Part shown: piece by piece, positions 41,401-49,082 of the stretch
How positions within the stretch are numbered: the stretch's first letter is position 1
Layout of the letters: every line of letters starts with the position of its first letter
DNA from: Amycolatopsis mediterranei
GTDB taxonomy: Bacteria > Actinomycetota > Actinomycetes > Mycobacteriales > Pseudonocardiaceae
Direction of reading: 5' to 3'
Length of the DNA: 64,000 nt
NCBI RefSeq assembly: GCF_026017845.1
Contig: NZ_CP100416.1
Location: 1,517,945-1,581,944, forward strand
Program-made: the position numbers and the translations under genes
The notes under the pieces: generated by a model
Seen by the model: the letters and a program-made list of their open reading frames with translations, nothing else
What the model was told of the DNA's origin: nothing
Database searches by the model: none

Positions 41401-41500
41401 GCAGCAGCGCGGCCAGCACGGACGTCTGCTTCTGGCCGCCGGGGCGGACCGGGCCCGTGTCGCCGAGGACCGTGACCGGTCCGAGCAGGCGGTAGCGCAC
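38417..41500 (-). CDS. AfsR/SARP-type regulator with BTAD, NB-ARC ATPase and TPR domains
   Basis: A 1027-aa regulator. Residues 1-92 are an OmpR-like winged helix (VRPGGQKQTSVLAALLLNPNRVVTEDRLIDLTW, LQVHISELRKLLG). Residues 97-235 are the BTAD domain. Residues 255-560 are an NB-ARC ATPase with P-loop GTAGVGKT (282-289) and VVLDNARD as Walker B. From about 640 on there are TPR repeats (REGQHEAGIRHSEKAVLA, AEDCLVEAIALARKE). This is the AfsR architecture: ATP-dependent activators of secondary metabolism in actinomycetes. GTG start at 41500. A thioesterase homologue is divergent; no PKS or NRPS gene is in the window, so the target cluster may lie elsewhere. Confidence 0.92.
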   Translation of the reverse strand: MRYRLLGPVTVLGDTGPVRPGGQKQTSVLAALLLNPNRVVTEDRLIDLTWGENAPPSVRGRLQVHISELRKLLGRDVIVRRAPGYLIEVAPGDRDLDVFDEEVAKARATSGADAVTHLRAALALWEGTPLGGVSEALAEYEGPALAERRLVALEELYEQELASGRHGEVVGELRRLVEEHPFRERLRATLMLALHRCGRTPEALETYTRAHELLVDELGIEPGQALQDLRMRILRGEGEPAPAAAPATPRPAELPLDVRGFAGRAAELAALDEPGDVWVITGTAGVGKTALAVHWAHTARTRYPDGQLYVNLRGFDAEDEPLTPAAALAQLLRTLGVDLRDVPPGLDDQSKLYRSLLADRQALVVLDNARDTAQVLPLLPSSGRVLVTSRHRLDELVARVGARSLSLAQLREADSRALLTALLGDRTAAEPEAAAELARLCGHHPLALRIAAANTGVASIGELVDELRGDPLAHLGFDGAGESAVAKAFSVSYQALPPALRQAFRLLALVPGADFTAIAAAALLEVPAEEATRRLRGLIAANLLEAHAPRRYRFHDLARRYAEQCVRAEEDEPARDRAWERLFTGYCAAADAAVALLGARIVALPREDAPSAPSPVVFAGAAEAVAWLDVEVPNLSAALRQAAARGPYPGAWYLADALRRFFHDHGRRAEWLELAPIVLRAAQDHGAQPAEALVQLSIGGAYFREGQHEAGIRHSEKAVLASRACGWRQCEATAVANLGAMLEWTGRLSEAVEHSRRAIQLFRELENRSGEALALNSLSCHYRQLGRLEQAEDCLVEAIALARKEDLAFWEAANLADLGWVLMATGRPSESGETLDQALQAFRDLGSSFGEATALNVLSALQMARGEHSAAVATAEAALACVRRDGDRQVEAAALIALGRAEESRGDLGAAERVLREARSLTAESGLRGQLAEAEATLARVLAADGRAGEAGEHARTALDAARAGGFRVVEAEALLGLAAVQAAAGRSTLAAGTARESRALYRAVGHVTGEAQAAGFLDRLGDRATG

Positions 41501-41690
41501 GAGATGCCCCCCCGGAAGACGGACCGAAGCGAAACGGAAGTGCCGTCCCCGACCCTACTGTGCCGGTGGTTGCCGATCAGACCGGCAGTCACGGCGGAAC
41601 AAGGTGCCGGTAAGCGGTTCGGCTCCGGTCCGTTTCCGCCTGCTTTCGGTCGGATCGGCAACTGAGGGCAGGCGACGAGGGAGGCCACGG

Positions 41691-42311
41691 GTGGACCGAG
41701 ACGACGTGCAGCGGTTGTTGTTCGTCTGCTTCCCGGACGCCGGGGAAGCCGCCGGCCGCTACCGGGCCTGGCGCGATCCGCGGATCGCGGTGCAGGTCGT
41801 GGAGCTGCCGGGCCGGGGCGAGCGCCGGGACGAGCACCCCTACCGGGACATGTGGCTGCTGGTCGAGGCCCTGGCCGGGGAACTGGCGGGGGTGCTCGAG
41901 AGCCCGCACGTGCTGTTCGGCGCGGGGCTCGGTGCCCTGGTCGCCTACCGGCTGGCCCAGCGCCGGGTGGCCGCGGGACTGGGGGTCTCGCGGGCACTCG
42001 TCGTGGCGCACCAGGCGCCGCCGTCCCGGGCCGCGCGCGCGGTGCCGGAGCAGGCGGGCCGCGCCGACGTCAGCCTGCTGGCCAGCGACGCGCACCTCCC
42101 GGTGGCGCCGCCGCTGCCCTGCCCGATCCGGGGGTTCGGCGAGCCGCACGTGATGACCGGCTGGGGGGAGCACACGAGCGCCGGGTTCGTGCTGACGCCG
42201 GCGCGGGCGCAGGACAGCGCCGCCCTGTTGCGGGACGCCGTCCTGCGGTCGACGCACCTGATCTCCGCCATGGCGGGGCAGGCGCCGGCGCCGAAGCTGA
42301 CCGGGGCGTAG
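41691..42311 (+). CDS. Type II thioesterase homologue, probably inactive
   Basis: A 206-aa alpha/beta-hydrolase of the type II thioesterase (GrsT/RifR) family. GTG start at 41691, with GGGAGG upstream. Family segments: LLFVCFPDAGEAAGRYRAWRDP, VVELPGRGERRDEHPYRDM, LFGAGLGALVAYRLAQRR, and RALVVAHQAPPS. In active enzymes the elbow reads GHSMG; here it is GAGLG, so the catalytic Ser and the preceding His are both gone. The protein is also about 40 residues shorter than usual, missing most of the lid. The late His motif is not clear. A binding or regulatory role is possible. It is divergent from the SARP regulator and followed by a hairpin. Confidence 0.8.
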   Translation: MDRDDVQRLLFVCFPDAGEAAGRYRAWRDPRIAVQVVELPGRGERRDEHPYRDMWLLVEALAGELAGVLESPHVLFGAGLGALVAYRLAQRRVAAGLGVSRALVVAHQAPPSRAARAVPEQAGRADVSLLASDAHLPVAPPLPCPIRGFGEPHVMTGWGEHTSAGFVLTPARAQDSAALLRDAVLRSTHLISAMAGQAPAPKLTGA

Positions 42312-42321
42312 CCGGCGCCCG

Positions 42322-42352
42322 GGTCCCCGCCGGGAATCGGCCGGCGGGGACC
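42322..42352 (+). terminator. 12-bp hairpin after the thioesterase homologue
   Basis: GGTCCCCGCCGG (42322-42333) and its exact complement (42341-42352) enclose a 7-base loop, 10 bases after the stop at 42311. No T run follows. Confidence 0.75.
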
Positions 42353-42474
42353 GCGCACCCCGGCGGGCCGCGCACCGACCGGCCCCGCGGCGGCCGGGTC
42401 CGAGCCGTGAGGCGGCATCCGCGGGCCGTTCAGAAAATACGTAAGCGCTGTTATGGTTCGGCTGTGATGCGGCC

Positions 42475-43719
42475 ATGCCCCTGACCCGCGCCCTCGTCGA
42501 CCTCACCCCGCTGCGCGCCTCGGCGCCGTTCCGGCGGCTCTGGGTGGGGCGCGTCTTCTCCGGCTTCGGCTCCCAGATGACGCTCGTCGCCGTGATGTTC
42601 CAGGTCTGGGAGCAGACCCGGAGCACCGTGTGGACCGGTGCCGTCGGGCTCGCCCAGGCGCTGCCCCTGGTCGTGTTCGGGTTGTTCGCCGGCTCGCTCG
42701 TGGATCGGGTCGACCGGCGGAAGTTCGCCCTCGCCGCCACGACCGGGCAGGCCGTGTGCTCGGTTCTCCTTGCGGTGCAGGGGTTTCTCGGCGACGTGCC
42801 GGTGGTCGCGGTGCTGGGGCTGGTGGCCGTCCAGTCGTGTTTCGTCGCGGGTGGCGGGCCGGCCGGGCGCACCTTCATCCCGCGGCTGCTGCCGCCGGAG
42901 CAGCTGTCCGCCGGGCTCGCGCTGAACCGGATCGCCTTCCAGGCCGCGATGCTGCTCGGCCCGGCGCTCGGCGGGCTGGTCCTCGGGTGGCTCGGCGTCG
43001 GCGGCTGCTACCTCGTCGACGCGCTCACGTTCGGCATGGGCTTCTACGGCGTCTTCGGCCTCCCGGCGATGCGCCCCGGCGGCGAGCCTTCGCGGCCGGG
43101 GCTGCACGGCGTGCTCGACGGGCTGGCCTTCCTGGTGCGGTCGCCCGTCGTGCGGGGAGCACTGCTCACCGACCTCGCCGCCACCGTGCTGTCCATGCCG
43201 ATCAGCCTGTTCCCGCTGGTCAACGCCGAACGCTTCGCCGGCGACCCGCGCACGCTGGGCCTGTTCCTCTCGGCCGTGGCGGTCGGCGGGGGCGTGGCGT
43301 CGGTGTTCTCGGGGACGTTCACCCGGCGGTCGCGGCCGGGCCGGGTGATGCTCGCGGGCTCGGCCGTCTGGGGCGTCGCGCTGACGGGGTTCGGCCTGGC
43401 GCCGGACCCGTGGCTCGGCCTGGCCTGCCTGGTCCTGGCGGGAGCGGCCGACACGGTCTCGGTGGTCTCGCGGGGTGCGCTGGTCCAGCTGGCGACCCCG
43501 GACGCCCTGCTCGGCCGGGTGGCGGCGGCCGAGCAGATCGTCGGCCAGGCCGGCCCGGACATCGGCAACGTGCGCGGCGGTCTCGTCGCCGGCGCGACGT
43601 CCGGAACGTTCGCGCTGGTCAGCGGCGGGTTGCTGTGCGTGGTGGCGGTGGTGCTGGTCGGCGCGGCGACGCCCGGCCTGCGCCGGTTCGCGACCCCCGC
43701 CGAGAACGCGGCGAGCTGA
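42475..43719 (+). CDS. MFS transporter, EntS-like exporter
   Basis: A 414-aa membrane protein with about 12 segments. It starts PLRASAPFRRLWVGRVFSGFGSQMTLVAVMFQVW, typical of the enterobactin-exporter-like group. The MFS loop GSLVDRVDRRKFAL lies between segments 2 and 3, and the central loop is short (RPGGEPSRPGLHGVLDGLAFLVRSPVVRGALL). This group exports siderophores and other natural products. It lies 160 bases after the thioesterase homologue, with a terminator between, so it probably has its own promoter near the TATGGT around 42452. The substrate is not predictable. Confidence 0.88.
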   Translation: MPLTRALVDLTPLRASAPFRRLWVGRVFSGFGSQMTLVAVMFQVWEQTRSTVWTGAVGLAQALPLVVFGLFAGSLVDRVDRRKFALAATTGQAVCSVLLAVQGFLGDVPVVAVLGLVAVQSCFVAGGGPAGRTFIPRLLPPEQLSAGLALNRIAFQAAMLLGPALGGLVLGWLGVGGCYLVDALTFGMGFYGVFGLPAMRPGGEPSRPGLHGVLDGLAFLVRSPVVRGALLTDLAATVLSMPISLFPLVNAERFAGDPRTLGLFLSAVAVGGGVASVFSGTFTRRSRPGRVMLAGSAVWGVALTGFGLAPDPWLGLACLVLAGAADTVSVVSRGALVQLATPDALLGRVAAAEQIVGQAGPDIGNVRGGLVAGATSGTFALVSGGLLCVVAVVLVGAATPGLRRFATPAENAAS

Positions 43720-44393
43720 TTCTCCGCGCGGGTCTTCGATTTCGACGAATTCATGCGGGGTGCCGGCCGGTGCGGCCGGGGAATGCGTTCCGTCCGGCCG
43801 GTGGATCCGCGGGAACACCGGCGGCGGCGACCCGCCATTCGTTGTCCCGCAAGTGGTTTCTGTGGATGAGCCGATCAGCCCGCACCTGGTACGGCCGTTC
43901 GGCCCTATGGTGTCGACGCGGTGAATGCGGCCTTCCGCTCTGGTCCTCCGGCTCGGCAATTGGCGCGGCGCCGGGATGTGGCGCAAATTCAGAATAGCTC
44001 GGTTGCAGCGAAGAGGAATTGAGCGGGAATCAGTTTGCGAACGCATGGTCGGTGGTGTGCGGCGATACTCCGCGACTCGGCGGACTTCCTCGCTCGGGGA
44101 CCGCGGCCGCCTCGGTGGCGCGGTCCGGTGGTCCGAAGCGGGGCGCGAGGCCTGTCACCTGGAGTGGCAAGATCACAAAATCCGCAAGATCGACGTCGGT
44201 TTCTTTCCCGCGGCTTCGTCGGCCCTGTCAGTGGGTTACGCGTTCCGCCTCTTGTCACTCTTTCGCGTGAACATGACGTGACGTATTTCTCGGCAACACA
44301 TTTGCGGCCCGGGAAATCGTCATCTACAGTCCGGCTGATCACGGCCGACCGAGCCGTATTCCGTGATCCCCATAATCTTCTCCGAGGAGTGGC
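43720..44393. other. 674-bp spacer with lower GC and no supported gene
   Basis: This stretch between the MFS gene and the binding lipoprotein is less GC-rich than its surroundings (for example 43981-44035 and 44168-44220). A frame of 118 codons at 43925-44281 has no ribosome site, no domain and irregular composition, so I do not call it. Its 3' end must contain the promoter and the GAGGAG ribosome site of the gene at 44394. The lower GC may mark regulatory DNA or an eroded gene. Confidence 0.5.
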
Positions 44394-45371
44394 ATGCTTC
44401 ATCGCGCCTCGACACGCCGGCTCGCCGTGCTCACGCTGGTCGCCGTCCTGCTGACCGGGTGCAGCCAGCTGAAGAGCTCCTCCACCCCCGGTGCCGTCGA
44501 AAAGCCGTCGATCCGGGTGGCGATCCTCACCACCGTCGACCTCGCGCCGCTGTGGCTCGCGCAGGAGGGCGGGTACTTCAAGGCCGAGGGGCTCGAGGTC
44601 CAGGCCGACGTCGGCACCAGCGGTCAGGAGACGCTGAGCCGGATGACGAGCGGTCAGGACGACATCGCGCTGTCCACCTACACCCTGTTCTTCCTGGCCA
44701 AGAGCAGCGGCGCCGCGGACGTGAAGCTGGTGACCGACGGCACTTCGGCGAGCCCGCGCAGCAACGAGGTCGTCACCGTGCCGAACTCGCCGGTGAAGAC
44801 GGTGCGCGACCTCGAGGGCAAGCGGATCGCCATCAGCTCGAAGAACGCCGCTTCGGACGTGCTGACCCGGTCGGTGATGCGCGACCACGGCGTCGACCCC
44901 GGCAAGGTGCAGTGGGTCCCGATGCCGCTGTCGGAGATGAGCGGTGCCCTCGCGCAGGGCCGGATCGACGCGGCCTACCAGCCGGAACCGTTCCTGACCC
45001 AGGCCGCGCGGACCGCCGGCGCCTACCCGGTCATCGACGCCGCCAGCGGCAGCACCCAGAACTTCCCCCTCACCGGCTACGGCGCCACCGCCAAGTGGGT
45101 CCAGGACCACCCGAAGACGCTGCGGGCGTTCCAGCGCGCGATGCTCAACGCCACCCGCGCCGCGGTCGACCGGGCCCGGATCGAACCGCTCGTCGTCCGC
45201 AACGCCAAGGTCGACCAGGACGTCGCCAGCCTGATGGTGATGCCCGCCTTCGGGTCCAGCTTGGACGCCCGCCGCATCCAGCGGGTGCCGGACCTGCTGC
45301 AGCAGCTGGGCGTGGTCCAGACGAAGATCGACGCTTCTTCGATGATCGCTCCGCAGACCGGCACCGGCTGA
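44394..45371 (+). CDS. ABC transporter substrate-binding lipoprotein, NMT1/THI5-like
   Basis: A 325-aa lipoprotein. A signal peptide with lipobox LLTGCSQ puts Cys at residue 23. The mature part belongs to the NMT1/THI5-SsuA-like binding proteins: IRVAILTTVDLAPLWLAQEGGYFKAEGLEVQADVG, TVRDLEGKRIAISSKNAASDVLTRSVMRDHGVDPGKVQWVP, ALAQGRIDAAYQPEPFLTQAA. These bind sulfonates, nitrate, pyrimidine precursors or similar. No matching SsuB/SsuC transporter is nearby: a perfect hairpin follows, then a branched-chain-type ABC operon with its own binding protein. It is an orphan receptor, or it serves a distant transporter. Confidence 0.9.
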   Translation: MLHRASTRRLAVLTLVAVLLTGCSQLKSSSTPGAVEKPSIRVAILTTVDLAPLWLAQEGGYFKAEGLEVQADVGTSGQETLSRMTSGQDDIALSTYTLFFLAKSSGAADVKLVTDGTSASPRSNEVVTVPNSPVKTVRDLEGKRIAISSKNAASDVLTRSVMRDHGVDPGKVQWVPMPLSEMSGALAQGRIDAAYQPEPFLTQAARTAGAYPVIDAASGSTQNFPLTGYGATAKWVQDHPKTLRAFQRAMLNATRAAVDRARIEPLVVRNAKVDQDVASLMVMPAFGSSLDARRIQRVPDLLQQLGVVQTKIDASSMIAPQTGTG

Positions 45372-45390
45372 GCCGGCGACCGGTCGCCGA

Positions 45391-45417
45391 GGGCGGGTGC
45401 GCTTCGCGCACCCGCCC
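45391..45417 (+). terminator. Perfect 12-bp hairpin terminator
   Basis: GGGCGGGTGCGC (45391-45402), loop TTC, GCGCACCCGCCC (45406-45417), then TTCTTGTCGTC. It separates the NMT1-like binding protein from the downstream ABC operon. Confidence 0.88.
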
Positions 45418-45589
45418 TTCTTGTCGTCAGGACTTCCCCCGCCCGGCAGGAATGCCGAAATTTTCGGACCGCTCGCCCCGGTCCGGTATCGCCGATTCGC
45501 ACCTTGACACGACCGCCGCCGCAGCCCACCCTCTTCATACCGACCGCGCGGTACGACGAAGTCCACATGGTGGGATAGGAGAGTCATCG

Positions 45590-46396
45590 ATGACGCTTCT
45601 CGGTGAGGCAGTGCCCGGCGAAGACCCGCTCGTGGTCGACGGCCTCACTGTGCGCTTCGGCGGTCTCACCGCCCTGCACGAGGTCCACCTGAGCGTCGAA
45701 GCCGGCACCGTCGTCGGGGTCATCGGTCCCAACGGCGCGGGCAAGACGACGCTGTTCAACGTCGTCTGCGGGTTCGTCCGGCCCCAGGCGGGCCGGGTGC
45801 TGTGGCGGGGCCGTCCGCTGGTCCGGCACCGTCCCGAACACCTCGCCCGGCTCGGCATCGTCCGGACGCTGCAGGGCCTCGGCCTGTTCCCCGGCCTGAC
45901 CGTCCTCGAGAACGTGCTGACCGGCGCGGGCCGCCACGCCCGGACCGGCCTGTTCCCGGCCCTCGCCGGCGCCGGGCGGTCGGCGCGCGACGAAGCCGAG
46001 CTGGCCGGGCGGGCCCGCGAAACCCTCGGCGAACTCGGAATCGCCGACCTCGCCGGCCGGCTGCCCGGCGTGCTGCCCTACGGCGTGCGGAAACGGGTGG
46101 CGCTGGCGCGGGCGCTGGTGGCCGAGCCCGACCTGCTGCTGCTCGACGAACCCGCGAGCGGGCTGTCGTCCGCCGAGCTCGCCGAGCTCTCGACGTTGAT
46201 CCGCTCCCTGCGGCGGCGGATGGCGGTCGTGCTCGTCGAACACCACATGGACCTGGTCATGCAGGTCTGCGACCGCGTGGTGGTGCTGAACTTCGGCGAG
46301 GTGATCGCGGCGGGCAGCCCGGCGCAGATCCAGGCCGACCCCCGCGTGACCGAGGCCTACCTCGGCGACCCCGCCGAGGAGGCGTCCGGTGCTTGA
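45590..46396 (+). CDS. livG: Branched-chain amino-acid-type ABC transporter ATPase (LivG-like)
   Basis: A 268-aa ATPase. Walker A GPNGAGKTTLFNV, the LivG-type segment IVRTLQGLGLFPGLTVLENVLTGAGRHAR, a degenerate signature LPYGVRKRVALARAL (normally LSYGQQRR), Walker B LLLLDEPASGL, H-loop EHHMDLVM. It ends VTEAYLGDPAEEASGA. First gene of a five-gene operon with LivF, two permeases and a binding protein; its stop overlaps the LivF start by 8 bases. GGAG precedes the ATG. The transported compound could be an amino acid, urea or amide. Confidence 0.9.
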   Translation: MTLLGEAVPGEDPLVVDGLTVRFGGLTALHEVHLSVEAGTVVGVIGPNGAGKTTLFNVVCGFVRPQAGRVLWRGRPLVRHRPEHLARLGIVRTLQGLGLFPGLTVLENVLTGAGRHARTGLFPALAGAGRSARDEAELAGRARETLGELGIADLAGRLPGVLPYGVRKRVALARALVAEPDLLLLDEPASGLSSAELAELSTLIRSLRRRMAVVLVEHHMDLVMQVCDRVVVLNFGEVIAAGSPAQIQADPRVTEAYLGDPAEEASGA

Positions 46397-47096
46397 GATC
46401 GAAGAGCTGTCCGTGGCCTACGGCGCCGTCCGCGCGCTGGACGGCGTCGGCCTCACCGTCGAGCGCGGCGGGATCACCGCCGTGCTCGGGGCGAACGGCG
46501 CCGGGAAGACCACGCTGCTGCGCACGATCAGCGGCTTGCAGCCCGCCCGCGGTGGCCGGATCACCTGGGACGGCAAAGAACTGACCGGGCTGGCTCCGGA
46601 CCGGATCGCGCGCGGCGGGGTCGCGCACGTGCCCGAAGGCGGCGGCGTCATCACCGAGCTGACCGTCGACGAGAACCTCCGGCTGGGCGCGCTGTGGCGA
46701 CGGGACCGCGTCGATCGCGCGGCCGCCCGCCGGGAGGTGTACGAGCTTTTCCCGGCGCTGGAAGAACGTGCGGCGAAACCCGCTTCGACGCTCTCCGGCG
46801 GCGAGCGGCAGATGCTGGCCATCGGCCGCGCCCTGATGAGCCGGCCCGCGCTGCTGCTGCTCGACGAACCGTCGCTGGGGCTGGCGCCACTGATCACCGC
46901 CCGGATCATGGGCATCCTGCGCGACCTGCGGGCCACCACCGGGCTCACCGTCGTGCTCGTCGAGCAGAACGCGCACAGCGCGCTGTCCATCGCCGACCGC
47001 GGGTACGTGCTCGCGCTCGGCCGGGTGGTGGCCGTCGACACCGCGGCGGAACTGCTGGCCGACGACGGCCTCCGCCACGCCTACCTCGGTTTCTGA
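46389..47096 (+). CDS. livF: Branched-chain amino-acid-type ABC transporter ATPase (LivF-like)
   Basis: A 235-aa ATPase. Walker A GANGAGKTTLLRT, Q-loop region VAHVPEGGGVITELTVDENL (LivF usually PEGR), signature LSGGERQMLAIGRAL, Walker B LLLLDEPSLGLAP, EQNAHSALSIADRGYVLALGRVV, and a normal C-terminus HAYLGF. GTG start at 46389, overlapping LivG. It forms the second half of the ATPase dimer. A spacer of about 65 bases, including GGAGGTGA at 47145, separates it from the permease genes. Confidence 0.92.
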   Translation: MLEIEELSVAYGAVRALDGVGLTVERGGITAVLGANGAGKTTLLRTISGLQPARGGRITWDGKELTGLAPDRIARGGVAHVPEGGGVITELTVDENLRLGALWRRDRVDRAAARREVYELFPALEERAAKPASTLSGGERQMLAIGRALMSRPALLLLDEPSLGLAPLITARIMGILRDLRATTGLTVVLVEQNAHSALSIADRGYVLALGRVVAVDTAAELLADDGLRHAYLGF

Positions 47097-47163
47097 GGCT
47101 TCCGGGGTCTTCCGGGGGTTTCCGGGTTCTCCACGACGGCTACATGGAGGTGAACGGTCCGGT

Positions 47164-48015
47164 ATGCAGGACTTCTTCGACCTGACTCTCGGCGGGATCT
47201 CGGCCGGCGCGGTGTACGCGGCGCTCGGGCTCGCCCTGGTCATCATCTACCGGGCCACCCGGGTGGTGAACTTCGCGCAACCCGCCCTCGCCTTGATCTC
47301 GACCTACTTCGCGTACTCGGTGACGAAGGCGACGGGCAGTTACTGGCTCGGGTTCGCCGTCGCCGTCGTCGCCGGGACCGTGCTGGGCGTCGTCACCGAA
47401 CGGCTGCTCATCCGGCCGCTGCGGCACCGCTCCGAGCTCAGCTCGATCATCGTCACGCTCGGGCTCCTGCTGGTGCTGCAGGCGGTCGCGGGCATGATCT
47501 GGTCCAACGAGCCGCTGGCGTTCCCGTACGCCTTCGACTTCCGCGGCCGGTTCTCCGCCAACGACCTGTTCGTCGTGCTCGTCGTCGTCGCCATCGCCGC
47601 GCTGGTGCTGGTGGTGTTCAAGTACACGCCGCTGGGCCTGCGGATGCGCGCGGCCGCGTTCGCCCCCGAAGTCGCGCGGACGCTCGGGGTGCGGGTCGGA
47701 CTGATGCTCACCGCCGGCTGGGGACTGGCCGCGGCCGTCGGCTCGCTGGCCGGGCTGCTCGCCACGCCGCCGTTCCTCTTCCCGAACGTGCTGGACGGCG
47801 TCTTCGTCTACGCGCTCACCGCGGCGGTGCTCGGCGGCCTCGACAACCCGCTGGGCACCATCGCCGGCGGGTTCGTCCTCGGCGTCGGACTGTCCTATGT
47901 GTCCGGCTACTTCGGACCGGAGATGGTGACGATCGCCGCGCTGGCCATCCTGGTGATCGTGCTGACGCTGCGGCCCAGCGGGCTGTTCGGCCGGGCCAAG
48001 GTGAGGCGGGTATGA
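47164..48015 (+). CDS. livH: Branched-chain amino-acid-type ABC permease (LivH-like)
   Basis: A 283-aa membrane protein of the LivH class: GGISAGAVYAALGLALVIIYRATRVVNFAQPALALISTYFAY, RPLRHRSELSSIIVTLGLLLVLQ, then FKYTPLGLRMRAAAFAPEVARTLGV (the ATPase contact) and AVLGGLDNPLGTIAGGFVLG. About eight membrane segments. Its stop overlaps the LivM start (ATGA at 48012-48015). It starts 67 bases after LivF. Confidence 0.92.
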   Translation: MQDFFDLTLGGISAGAVYAALGLALVIIYRATRVVNFAQPALALISTYFAYSVTKATGSYWLGFAVAVVAGTVLGVVTERLLIRPLRHRSELSSIIVTLGLLLVLQAVAGMIWSNEPLAFPYAFDFRGRFSANDLFVVLVVVAIAALVLVVFKYTPLGLRMRAAAFAPEVARTLGVRVGLMLTAGWGLAAAVGSLAGLLATPPFLFPNVLDGVFVYALTAAVLGGLDNPLGTIAGGFVLGVGLSYVSGYFGPEMVTIAALAILVIVLTLRPSGLFGRAKVRRV

Positions 48016-49082
48016 GCGTGCGCACGGAACTCCCGGAAACCCGGGTGGAAACGCCGAAGCGGCGCCGCACACCGCCGCCGCTGCTCGTCCACGCGCTGGC
48101 CGCGCTGGGTGCGCTCGCCGTGATCGTGCTGCTGACCCTGGTCACCGACGAGTTCACGAACCTGCGCATCGCGACGATCGGCTACTACCTGATCGCGGTG
48201 GCCGGGCTGACCCTGCTGACCGGCCTCACCGGCCAGGTTTCGCTGGGACACGGCGCCTTCATGTTCATCGGCGCCTACACCGTGGCGCTCCTGGTGCGGC
48301 GGGTGCCGACGTTCCCGCTGTGGGCCGACCTGCTGCTCGCATCGGCCGCCGGCGGCCTGGCCGGGCTGCTGGCCGGCGCGGCGGCGGCCCGGCTGCGCGG
48401 CCCGTACCTCGCCGGTGCGACGCTGGCGCTGGCCGTCGGCCTGCCCGCGCTCACCCGGAAGTTCCCGGACTTCCTGGGCGGCAGCAACGGGTTGAGCTTC
48501 ACCGTCCACAGCAGACGGGCCGGCGCCGGCGTCCCGGAACTGCGCTGGCAGACCTGGATCGTCTGGCTCAGCGTGCTGCTCGCGCTCGTGCTGGTGGTCA
48601 ACATCGTCCGCGGCCGGCTCGGGCGGAACTTCCGCGCGGTCCGCGACGACGAGGTCGCCGCCGCGCTGAGCGGGATCGCCGTCGGGCGCACGAAGATCCT
48701 CGCCTTCCTGGTCAGCGCGGTGTGCGGCGGGCTCGCCGGTGGCCTGCAGGCGTTCCTGCTCGGCACCGCCGCACCCGGTTCGTTCACGCCCGCGCTGTCG
48801 CTGAGCCTGCTGGCCGCGGTGGTGCTGGGCGGCCTCGGGTCCCTGTGGGGCGCGCTGTGGGGCGCGGTCGCGCTCGTGTACTTCCAGGCCTGGTCCGAGG
48901 ACCTCGCCGACGCCCTGCACCTGAACACCGATGTGGCCAACAACCTCCCGCTCGCGGTGTACGGCGTGATCCTCATCGTCGTCGTGCTCGCCTTCCCGCG
49001 GGGCATCCAAGGTGGCTTCCACCGGCTTGGCGTCCTCCTCCGTCGATCCGCGAAGCAGAAGGAGAACCATGAGAAGCACTGA
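48012..49082 (+). CDS. livM: Branched-chain amino-acid-type ABC permease (LivM-like)
   Basis: A 356-aa membrane protein of the LivM class: YYLIAVAGLTLLTGLTGQVSLGHGAFMFIGAYTVALL, GPYLAGATLALAVGLPAL, NFRAVRDDEVAAALSGIAVGRTKILAFLVSAVCGGLAGGLQAF (ATPase contact), GGLGSLWGALWGAVALVY. An N-terminal cytoplasmic tail of about 35 residues is rich in Arg and Pro. Its start overlaps LivH by four bases and its end overlaps the binding protein by 14, so all are translated together. Confidence 0.92.
   Translation: MSVRTELPETRVETPKRRRTPPPLLVHALAALGALAVIVLLTLVTDEFTNLRIATIGYYLIAVAGLTLLTGLTGQVSLGHGAFMFIGAYTVALLVRRVPTFPLWADLLLASAAGGLAGLLAGAAAARLRGPYLAGATLALAVGLPALTRKFPDFLGGSNGLSFTVHSRRAGAGVPELRWQTWIVWLSVLLALVLVVNIVRGRLGRNFRAVRDDEVAAALSGIAVGRTKILAFLVSAVCGGLAGGLQAFLLGTAAPGSFTPALSLSLLAAVVLGGLGSLWGALWGAVALVYFQAWSEDLADALHLNTDVANNLPLAVYGVILIVVVLAFPRGIQGGFHRLGVLLRRSAKQKENHEKH

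Noticed and set aside
43925..44281. A 118-codon frame in the long spacer
   Set aside because: No ribosome site, no recognisable domain, irregular composition, and it overlaps the region expected to hold the promoter of the next gene.
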